Source: DASRAJ01 sp035638255 (GTDB lineage: Bacteria; Bacteroidota; Bacteroidia; Chitinophagales; UBA10324). Taken from it: a stretch of DNA of 64,000 bases. This document shows positions 41,692 to 48,496 of the stretch, piece by piece. The DNA lies in the NCBI GenBank assembly GCA_035638255.1, contig DASRAJ010000051.1:1-64000 (forward strand). Direction: 5' to 3'. The notes beneath the pieces are model-generated. The model did not search any database, was not told the origin of the DNA, and saw only the letters and a program-made list of their open reading frames with translations. The position numbers and the translations under genes were made by a program. Every line of letters starts with the position of its first letter. Position 1 is the stretch's first letter.

Positions 41692-43042
41692 ACTTCGTAA
41701 GTCGTCGGTAAAGGGCAGTGCGGGTGAGTCCTAATTCCTTCGCTGCCCTGGTAATGTTGCCGTTGTGTTTTTCAATCACTCGCAGAATGGTGTTTTTCTC
41801 TATCGCGCTCAGTTTCATTTCATGAGGTTCTTCTTCCGGTTTTATTTGCGATTCAATGGGTGAAAAAATCAGATCCCGTTGCTGAAGGGTGTTGCCTTCA
41901 CTCATAATCACTGCCCGCTCGATCGTGTATTGCAACTCGCGAACGTTGCCGGGAAAATGATAGTGTGATAATTTGTCCATGGCTTTTTCATCGAGCTGAA
42001 GATCAGGTTTCAGGTATTTATCAGAATATATTTTCGAGAAATGTTTTGCAAGCCGTTCGATGTCACTGCCACGTTTTCTCAGTGGAGGGATAACTATTTC
42101 AACGGTGTTGATCCGGTAGATCAAATCTTTCCGGAAACGGTTTTCATTTGCCAGCTCAGTCATGGCGACGTTAGTAGCACAAATGAGCCGGATGTCAATT
42201 GGAATAGATTGATTGGTACCAAGCCGTGTGACCTGCCTGCTCTGCAACACGGTGAGAAGCTTCGCTTGCTGTTGCAGAGAAATATTTGCGATTTCATCCA
42301 GAAACAATGTGCCCCCATTCGCTGATTCAAACCTTCCCTCCCGATCTTCCCGTGCATCCGTGTATGCTCCCTTCTTATGACCGAAAAGCTCACTCTCAAA
42401 TAGAGTTTCTGTGAGTGAGCCCACATCCACTTTCACAAAAGGTTTTTTTGCGCGCAGAGATTTTTGATGAATCGCTTTCGCGATCAAATCTTTTCCTGTC
42501 CCGTTTTCTCCGAGAATTAAAATGTTCGCATCGGTCGGGGCTATCTTTTCGATCTTGAAGAAAATATCTTTCATCACCTCCGACTCGCCGAGCAATTCCG
42601 TTCCGATGATGGAATCGTTGCTTGTTGTTCGCTGTGAAGAATTTTTTTCTGTGCCTTTATTCTTCAGCGCCTCTTTGATTGTCTCCACGAGCTTTTCATT
42701 GTGCCATGGCTTCACCACAAAATCAGAAGCGCCTTCCTTCAGTGAACGCACTGCAAGATCAATATCACCATAAGCGGTGATCATGATCACCTGCACGTTC
42801 AATTTTCGCTTTTGAATTTCCCGCAGCCAAAACAATCCTTCATTGCCGGTATTCATGCTGCTCGAAAAATTCATGTCAAGCAGAATCAGGTCGAAGGAAT
42901 TTTCCGATAATAAAGAACGAAGGTTCTCCGGGTTTTTTTCGGTCATCACTTGCTTCGCTTCAGTTTTTACAAGCAATCGTACTGCCGTGAGCACGTCAGG
43001 ATCGTCGTCAATTACGAGGATGGAAGCATTTTTTAAAAGCAT
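41681..43042 (-). CDS. Sigma-54-dependent response regulator (NtrC family)
   Basis: This is about 453 residues from the ATG at 43042; a start at 43069 is possible but less family-like. The receiver domain has the acidic pair DDD near the start and phospho-acceptor Asp56 (LILLDMNFSSS), with K in VVKPWHNEKL. The AAA+ activator domain has Walker A GENGTGKD, the sigma-54 contact loop GAYTDA in place of the usual GAFTGA, Walker B GGTLFLDEIANI and the sensor ATNVAMTELA. The C-terminal Fis-type helix-turn-helix is NGNITRAAKELGLTRTALYR. Phosphorylation would activate sigma-54 promoters. It is encoded with the histidine kinase and divergently from the HlyD/ABC export cluster, its likely target. Confidence 0.93.
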   Translation of the reverse strand: MLLKNASILVIDDDPDVLTAVRLLVKTEAKQVMTEKNPENLRSLLSENSFDLILLDMNFSSSMNTGNEGLFWLREIQKRKLNVQVIMITAYGDIDLAVRSLKEGASDFVVKPWHNEKLVETIKEALKNKGTEKNSSQRTTSNDSIIGTELLGESEVMKDIFFKIEKIAPTDANILILGENGTGKDLIAKAIHQKSLRAKKPFVKVDVGSLTETLFESELFGHKKGAYTDAREDREGRFESANGGTLFLDEIANISLQQQAKLLTVLQSRQVTRLGTNQSIPIDIRLICATNVAMTELANENRFRKDLIYRINTVEIVIPPLRKRGSDIERLAKHFSKIYSDKYLKPDLQLDEKAMDKLSHYHFPGNVRELQYTIERAVIMSEGNTLQQRDLIFSPIESQIKPEEEPHEMKLSAIEKNTILRVIEKHNGNITRAAKELGLTRTALYRRLTKYDI

Positions 43043-43153
43043 TGTTTGCAAGGTAAATCGAATTAGCAAGGTCGTAACTTTCTACAACTATTCCATTCCT
43101 GCAATGCTGTGGCTTTAAAGTTTTTATTGAAGAACAGGGATAAATTCCACGTA

Positions 43154-43187
43154 CGAAACCGAACAACAACTGTATCGAAACCGAACA
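43154..43187. promoter_or_regulatory. Direct repeat CGAAACCGAACA, candidate regulator site
   Basis: Identical 12-mers CGAAACCGAACA occur at 43154-43165 and 43176-43187, 22 bp apart start to start, about two helical turns. They lie in the 315-nt gap between the sigma-54 regulator and the divergent HlyD gene and could be the upstream activator site for the cluster. Function is inferred from position and spacing. Confidence 0.4.
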
Positions 43188-43239
43188 CCCCTTTTCAATT
43201 GCTTTTGCTAAGTTGTTGAAATTCATAGCGTGGTTTTTA

Positions 43240-43255
43240 TGGCATACTCATATCA
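43240..43255 (+). promoter_or_regulatory. Weak candidate sigma-54 promoter of the export cluster
   Basis: TGGCAT, 5 nt, TATCA resembles the -24/-12 layout TGGCAC-N5-TTGCA, but the invariant GC of the -12 element is TC. It lies 52 nt after the direct repeat and about 100 nt before the HlyD ATG. The match is partial. Confidence 0.2.
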
Positions 43256-43357
43256 TAAACTGTGGGCCGCAATTCTTTTAATTCCGCTGTAACAAATACC
43301 GCTTGTAATCACACATACTCATAGTTCATGTCAGGAAAAATCCTCTGAGAAAAGAAA

Positions 43358-44611
43358 ATGGATAGGGTAATTCCACAGAAGAAATGGAGCAAGAAACGTC
43401 TTATGACGGCTGGCGGCGTGGTTGGTTTGGTTCTCTTAATCGCCGCCAGTATTTTTTTCACGGCAGGAAAAAGCAAGCTGAATGTTGACACTGAGCGCAT
43501 CACGATCAGCGAAGTGAAGAATGGCGCCTTCCAGGAATTCATCCCCGTGAATGGGGTAGTGCTTCCGCTTACAACCATTTACCTCGATGCCATTGAAGGG
43601 GGGAGAGTGGAAGAGAAGTTTGTTGAAGACGGCGCCATTTTGAAAGCAGGTGATCCGATTTTGAAATTGGTGAACACCGACCTCGAACTTGACCTCGCCA
43701 ATCGCCAGACTGCTGTGTTTGATGTGTTGACTCAAATGCAGAACACAAAAAATCTTTCTGATCAAAACACCATTCGTGAATTGAACCAGATGGCTGACGT
43801 AATTAATGCATACCAGGAAGCGAAACGAATTTATGAATTGGACTCTGTGCTTTATAGCCAGGCGGCTATTGGTTCGCAGGAATACCAGTCGGCGAAAAAC
43901 AATTACGAGTATCAAACACGCCGGAAAAAATTGTCAGAGCAAACGCTTGCAAGTGACTCTATTTCCACAAAGCAGCAACTCACCCAGATGAAAGAATCTT
44001 ATGAGCACATGCAGAATGCGCTTTCACTCATGCAACGAAAGGTTGGCGATCTCATCGTACGCGCACCCGTAGATGGACAACTCACTTCCCTCGATGCTGA
44101 AATCGGGGAATCAAAAAATAAGGGTGATCGTCTGGGTCAGCTTGATGTGTTGAGTGGTTTCAAAGTACGTGTTGATATTGATGAGCATTACATCTCGAGA
44201 ATTTTCACAGGACTCATGGGAGATTTCACGTTTGCAAACAAAACCTACCAGCTCAAGATCAAAAAAGTTTTCACGCAGGTGACGAATGGAAGATTCCAGG
44301 TGGATATGGAATTTGTTGGTGAGGTGCCGCAGGGAATTCGGCGTGGACAAACACTGCAGATTCGCCTTGCTCTGAGTGATGAAACAACTGCATTGCTTTT
44401 GCCTAAGGGTGGATTCTTTCAACAGACAGGAGGCAATTGGATTTTCAAAGTGAATTCATCGGGGAACACAGCATACAAAACCGACATTCAGATCGGAAGG
44501 CAAAATCCTGATTACTACGAAGTGCTTTCAGGATTGAAGCCGGGAGATAAAGTGGTGACGAGCAGCTATGAGAATTATGGAGCTATGGATGAATTGGTGT
44601 TGAAGAAATAA
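43358..44611 (+). CDS. HlyD-type periplasmic adaptor of an ABC export system
   Basis: This 417-residue adaptor has an N-terminal anchor helix (GGVVGLVLLIAASIFFTA). The membrane-proximal strand is ITISEVKNGAFQEFIPVNGV. The lipoyl-like halves are GGRVEEKFVEDGAILKAGDP and DLIVRAPVDGQLTSLDAEIG, flanking a coiled-coil hairpin (residues about 110-210). The beta-barrel and C-terminal domains carry QIGRQNPDYYEVLSGLKPGD. It would bridge the inner-membrane MacB-type permeases and the TolC protein encoded at 53431. It is the first gene of the plus-strand cluster and is divergent from the two-component pair. The stop codon lies in a heptamer array. Confidence 0.92.
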   Translation: MDRVIPQKKWSKKRLMTAGGVVGLVLLIAASIFFTAGKSKLNVDTERITISEVKNGAFQEFIPVNGVVLPLTTIYLDAIEGGRVEEKFVEDGAILKAGDPILKLVNTDLELDLANRQTAVFDVLTQMQNTKNLSDQNTIRELNQMADVINAYQEAKRIYELDSVLYSQAAIGSQEYQSAKNNYEYQTRRKKLSEQTLASDSISTKQQLTQMKESYEHMQNALSLMQRKVGDLIVRAPVDGQLTSLDAEIGESKNKGDRLGQLDVLSGFKVRVDIDEHYISRIFTGLMGDFTFANKTYQLKIKKVFTQVTNGRFQVDMEFVGEVPQGIRRGQTLQIRLALSDETTALLLPKGGFFQQTGGNWIFKVNSSGNTAYKTDIQIGRQNPDYYEVLSGLKPGDKVVTSSYENYGAMDELVLKK

Positions 44612-44645
44612 GACTTAAGACTTGTGGACTTAAGACTTGCGGACG
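44609..44645. repeat. Heptamer-type array at the HlyD stop codon
   Basis: From the stop codon the sequence runs TAAGACT, TAAGACT, TGTGGAC, TTAAGAC, TTGCGGA in a 7-nt rhythm. The stop TAA itself is part of the first unit. Confidence 0.6.
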
Positions 44646-44687
44646 GACGAAATAAAAATGAATTTGCAAGTGATCTAACACCCTTAC

Positions 44688-44777
44688 TCGCCTCCTAATC
44701 CCGCAGTACTGCAGGAAGGAACCGCTCCCCGATCGTGGCGCAAGCGGTTCTCCCTTGAAGGAGTCAGAGGGCAGCGG
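44688..44777. repeat. Inverted-repeat element of the export cluster, copy A
   Basis: A roughly 90-nt element lies between the HlyD and ATPase genes. An inner stem AACCGCT/AGCGGTT lies at 44720-44749. Read as reverse complement (CCGCTGCC, TCTGACTCC, AGGGAGAACCGC, GGTTCCTTCC, TTAGGAGGCGAG), it matches copy B at 48385-48471 almost block by block, so the two copies are inserted in opposite orientation. Confidence 0.75.
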
Positions 44778-44792
44778 GGGGAAGACGAATTG

Positions 44793-44827
44793 AAAATCAA
44801 AAACTAAAAACTCCAAACTAAAAACAT
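44793..44827. repeat. Heptamer array touching the first ABC ATPase start
   Basis: Units AAAATCA, AAAACTA, AAAACTC, CAAACTA, AAAACAT. The last AT plus the next G is the ATG at 44826. As at hemW, the array replaces the ribosome-binding region. Confidence 0.75.
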
Positions 44828-45503
44828 GCTTAAGATAACAGACCTCGAAAAAATTTATCGCACGGAAGAAGTTGAAACCGTTGCACTCAACAAGCTTACT
44901 CTTGAAGTGAAAGAAGGAGAATTCATTGCTGTGATGGGCCCCTCCGGATGCGGGAAATCCACGCTGCTCAATATTGTGGGATTGCTCGATGATCCTGACA
45001 GCGGAAGCTTTCTTTTCAACGGAACAGAAGTTTCGCACTACAATGAGCGCAAGCGTGCGGAGTTGCGCAAAAGAAACATTGGCTTCGTGTTTCAGAGCTT
45101 CAATCTTATTGATGAGCTGACAGTGTATGAAAATGTAGAGCTTCCCCTAATATACACTGGGGTGAAAAGCGCTGAGCGGAAAAAACGTGTTGAAGAAGTG
45201 CTCGACAAGATGCAGATCATGCATCGCCGCAATCATTACCCTCAACAACTTTCAGGTGGTCAGCAGCAGCGTGTTGCAGTTGCCCGGGCAGTAGTAAACA
45301 AACCCAAACTCATTCTTGCCGATGAGCCAACAGGAAACCTCGATTCGCACAATGGGAATGAAGTAATGCAATTACTCACCGATTTGAATGAACAGGGAAC
45401 AACCATCGTGATGGTGACGCACAGTGAACACGATGCACGTTACAGTCATCGCATCGTACGCATGCTGGATGGACAAACAGTGATCGAAAATATAATGGCC
45501 TGA
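44826..45503 (+). CDS. MacB/LolD-type ABC transporter ATPase 1
   Basis: This 225-residue ATPase is full length for the family. Walker A is GPSGCGKST in IAVMGPSGCGKSTLLNIVGL. The Q loop is in GFVFQSFNLIDELTVYENV, the signature is LSGGQQQRVAVARAVV, Walker B is KLILADEPTGNLDSHNG, and the switch His is in VMVTHSEHD. It energises the FtsX/MacB-like permeases that follow. The cargo may be lipoproteins, peptides or antimicrobial compounds, as for MacAB-like mechanotransmitters; nothing in the sequence specifies it. The start codon is formed by a heptamer array. Confidence 0.93.
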   Translation: MLKITDLEKIYRTEEVETVALNKLTLEVKEGEFIAVMGPSGCGKSTLLNIVGLLDDPDSGSFLFNGTEVSHYNERKRAELRKRNIGFVFQSFNLIDELTVYENVELPLIYTGVKSAERKKRVEEVLDKMQIMHRRNHYPQQLSGGQQQRVAVARAVVNKPKLILADEPTGNLDSHNGNEVMQLLTDLNEQGTTIVMVTHSEHDARYSHRIVRMLDGQTVIENIMA

Positions 45504-45509
45504 TGAGAG

Positions 45510-45544
45510 AAATAAGATTAAAGACGTAAGAAATAAGACAAAAC
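45510..45544. repeat. Heptamer array after ABC ATPase 1
   Basis: Units AAATAAG, ATTAAAG, ACGTAAG, AAATAAG, ACAAAAC in register, a few bases after the ATPase stop codon. Confidence 0.65.
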
Positions 45545-45583
45545 TGAATAGTCCCATTTCTGGAATGACAAAAAAAGAAAGAC

Positions 45584-45856
45584 ATGAGAACGAACAGAAG
45601 CAAAATCGCGCACGTGATTTCACTCATCTCAAAAGATTTTATTCTCACCGTTTGTATCGCTGCTGTGATTGCATTCCCGCTCGCATTCTACGCAATGAAC
45701 AAGTGGCTGCAAAATTTTGAATACCGAATAGCTATGAGTTGGTGGCTGTTTGTGATTGCTGCGATTGCTGCTTTAATCATCACATTGATTACCGTGGGAT
45801 TTCAGGCGACAAGAGTTGCGATTTCAAATCCGGTGAAGTCATTGAGGACCGAGTGA
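45584..45856 (+). pseudogene. 3' fragment of a MacB-type permease gene
   Basis: The 90 residues correspond only to the last part of an FtsX/MacB permease: ISLISKDFILTVCIAAVIAF, the WWLF helix and the terminal ISNPVKSLRTE. This end is nearly the same as in the intact permeases (ANPVKSLRTE at 50938, SPVKSLRTE at 48327). Everything upstream, including the periplasmic domains and the first three helices, is missing. Upstream of 45584 there is only repeat-like spacer. Its ATG-initiated frame is intact and could in principle be translated into a two-helix peptide, but it is best read as the remnant of a former array member. Confidence 0.75.
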
Positions 45857-45918
45857 GTCGGACGGAAGCCCGGTCAAAATCGGGATAAAAAGTTTACGAG
45901 CAGAACAGTAAGATCATC

Positions 45919-48327
45919 ATGCTGAAAAACTATTACAAGATTGCATGGCGGAATATTCGTAAGCGCTTCTTCTATTCATCTCTTAATATCCTTGGCTTGT
46001 CCATAGGAATTCTGTTCACGCTTTTGATCGGAGCGTATGTGTGGAATGAACTCAGGGTGAACAGAACATTACGCAATGCAGAAAACCAATACTTCCTTGA
46101 AAGCGAGTGGAAAGATCCGCGCATGGGTCAACCGCTAACTACGGCTGCTCCGCTTGCGAAGAGGTTGAAAGAAGACTACCCCAATCTCGTCGCTAACTAT
46201 TACCGGTGGGATGGCATCACTTCAGGGGTTTCAAAAGATGACAAGCATTTCAGAGAAAATATTCAGTTGGGCGACAGCACGTTGCTTTCCATGTATGGAT
46301 TTGGATTGCTGTATGGTGATGCACGAACAGCGCTGAACAATCCGTATTCCGTTGTAATCACGAAGGAAGGAGCGATGAAATATTTCGGTAAAACGGATAT
46401 CGTAAATGAAACAATTTCCATTCAGAGTTTCTCAGGTACTGATCATGATTTTATAATTACAGGAGTGTTGAAGGATATTCCCGAAAACTCGGTGACTCAA
46501 ATCAACGCTGCGAATCATAACATGCTTTTCATTCCAACGAACACATCTTCTTACTTCAACAGGGCAGATTTTGAATCGTGGAATAACACGGTGTTACCTT
46601 CTTACATCGAATTGCAGAAGGGCGTTACCGCAGCAGACCTTCAGAAACCAATCGCCCAACTCATTCAACAAAACGCTCCGGATGGAATAAAGAAAAACCT
46701 GACAGTTCATCCCGTAGCGCTGACGGCTTACTACCTGCATCAAAACAACGGACTTGTTAAGAGAATGCTCTATGCTTTGTCCTTTGTTGGACTGTTTATT
46801 TTATTGATGGCGATCATCAATTTCATTAATATTTCCATCAGCAGCTCATCATCGCGAATCAAAGAAATTGGTTTGCGCAAAGTTCTCGGTGGAATAAGGA
46901 AGCAAATCATCTTTCAATTCCTCACTGAATCTGTTCTTCTTGTTTTGTTCGCAATGATATTGGCCGTTTCTGCATACCCTTTAGCGCGACCTTACTTTTC
47001 AGAATTAGTAGGAAAGAAAATTCCGGGGTTTACTTCATTCCCTCTCTATTTCATTTTCATCCCCGCAATTCTTGTTTTAGTTGTTGGAATCTTGGCTGGG
47101 CTTTACCCTGCCATCAGGCTCTCTTCCCTGAAATCTTCTGAGTCAATTAAAGGAAAAATAAAAACAGTAAAAGAAAATGTGCTGCTGAGAAAATCTTTAG
47201 CAGGTTTTCAATTCTGCATCGCAAGTGTGGTGATGATTGCTGCCTTCGTGGTTTCCCGTCAGGTATCGTACTTCTTCAGTCAGAGTCTTGGTTACAATAA
47301 GGAATACATCGTTTCATCGCAAGTGCCTCGTGACTGGTCGCCCCGGGGTGTGAAGAAAATAGAAACGATTCGCAACGAGTTGGCCTCTATGCCTCAGATC
47401 AGCAGTGCTACCTTATCGTTTGAAATCCCCAATGGAAATAATGGCGGCCAGGTTCCTGTGTATCGCGCCGGTGAAGATTCTGCGCACGCCATCACTACAG
47501 ATATGCTGGTGAGTGATGAAAATTACGTCGCCACTTATGAGGTGCCCATGAAAGCCGGTGTCTTTTTCGCAGCAGGTGATGCCCTCGATTCTACCAAAGC
47601 CGTGTTGAATGAAAAAGCGATACACGAGCTCGGCTGGCAGAATGCTGAAGAAGCCGTTGGCAAACAGGTTAGAATTCCGGGTGGAAATTTTGTGTATACC
47701 ATCACGGGCGTGGTCAGCGATTTTCACTTTGCATCCATGCAACAGCAAATTCGGCCCATCATCTTTTTTCATGTTCACCTCGTGAACAGGTATCGCTTCC
47801 TGTCATTTAAAATTAGACCCGGCAATATTGCAAGCACCATAGATGCAATACAAAAGAAATGGGCGGTGCTTCTTCCGGGAAGCTCATTTGAGTACACCTT
47901 CATGGACGAGACGTTGAAGATAATGTACATGACAGAACTTCAACTTAAGAAATCAGCATACATAGCGACACTGCTTTCACTCATCATTGTTTTGCTTGGT
48001 GTGCTGGGTCTCGTTTCATTGAGCATTCAAAAGAGAACCAAAGAGATTGGTGTAAGAAAAGTCTTGGGCGCTTCGGTGAGCAGCATTATGTCTCTTTTTA
48101 TGAAAGAAATTTTATGGGTGATACTCGTCGCGGGAATTGTTGCTTGTCCGATAGCATGGTTGATCATGAATAGTTGGTTGAGTGATTATGCATATAGGAT
48201 TCCACTCACGGCGGAACCATTTGTGATTTCCGTTGCGGGATTGGTATTGATCACGGCTTTGCTGATTGTCATTCAAACATTGAAAGCAGGAACTGATAGC
48301 CCTGTGAAAAGTTTGCGAACGGAATGA
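45919..48327 (+). CDS. MacB/FtsX-type ABC permease 1
   Basis: This 802-residue permease has two MacB core periplasmic domains and eight helices in a 1+3+1+3 pattern. The first helix is SSLNILGLSIGILFTLLIGA. The first FtsX helix set begins near LSFVGLFILLMAIINFINIS, with the motif RIKEIGLRKVLGGIRKQIIF. The second set begins near TLLSLIIVLLGVLGLVSLSI, with RTKEIGVRKVLGASVSSIMS, and the protein ends SPVKSLRTE. In this family the permease moves by mechanotransmission and does not pump substrate through its membrane domain. The ATPases at 44826 and 52355 and the HlyD and TolC proteins are the expected partners. The start and length are typical of the Bacteroidota type. Confidence 0.92.
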   Translation: MLKNYYKIAWRNIRKRFFYSSLNILGLSIGILFTLLIGAYVWNELRVNRTLRNAENQYFLESEWKDPRMGQPLTTAAPLAKRLKEDYPNLVANYYRWDGITSGVSKDDKHFRENIQLGDSTLLSMYGFGLLYGDARTALNNPYSVVITKEGAMKYFGKTDIVNETISIQSFSGTDHDFIITGVLKDIPENSVTQINAANHNMLFIPTNTSSYFNRADFESWNNTVLPSYIELQKGVTAADLQKPIAQLIQQNAPDGIKKNLTVHPVALTAYYLHQNNGLVKRMLYALSFVGLFILLMAIINFINISISSSSSRIKEIGLRKVLGGIRKQIIFQFLTESVLLVLFAMILAVSAYPLARPYFSELVGKKIPGFTSFPLYFIFIPAILVLVVGILAGLYPAIRLSSLKSSESIKGKIKTVKENVLLRKSLAGFQFCIASVVMIAAFVVSRQVSYFFSQSLGYNKEYIVSSQVPRDWSPRGVKKIETIRNELASMPQISSATLSFEIPNGNNGGQVPVYRAGEDSAHAITTDMLVSDENYVATYEVPMKAGVFFAAGDALDSTKAVLNEKAIHELGWQNAEEAVGKQVRIPGGNFVYTITGVVSDFHFASMQQQIRPIIFFHVHLVNRYRFLSFKIRPGNIASTIDAIQKKWAVLLPGSSFEYTFMDETLKIMYMTELQLKKSAYIATLLSLIIVLLGVLGLVSLSIQKRTKEIGVRKVLGASVSSIMSLFMKEILWVILVAGIVACPIAWLIMNSWLSDYAYRIPLTAEPFVISVAGLVLITALLIVIQTLKAGTDSPVKSLRTE

Positions 48328-48331
48328 AATG

Positions 48332-48359
48332 GTGAATGGTGAATGAGTGAATAGTGAAT
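48332..48359. repeat. Heptamer array after permease 1
   Basis: Units GTGAATG, GTGAATG, AGTGAAT, AGTGAAT start 4 nt after the stop codon of permease 1. They are the same GTGAAT core as at 22790 and 22991 (reverse). Confidence 0.85.
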
Positions 48360-48384
48360 AAAGAAAATGGAAATCAAAAAAGAC

Positions 48385-48471
48385 CTCCGCTGCCTCTGAC
48401 TCCCTAAAGGGAGAACCGCCGCGCTCAAGATGCGTGAGCAGTTCCTCCTTCAGGAGGTTAGGAGGTTGCGA
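48385..48471. repeat. Inverted-repeat element of the export cluster, copy B
   Basis: CTCCGCTGCCTCTGACTCCC, AAAGGGAGAACCGCC, then GAGCAGTTCCTCCTTCAGGA and GGTTAGGAGGTTGCGAG. This matches copy A (reversed) and, more loosely, copy C at 53187. Its internal complementarity (CTCCCTAAAGGGAG and TCCTCCTTCAGGAGG) gives two adjacent hairpins. Confidence 0.75.
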
Positions 48472-48496
48472 GAGATAGTAAACTAAATATTCAATC

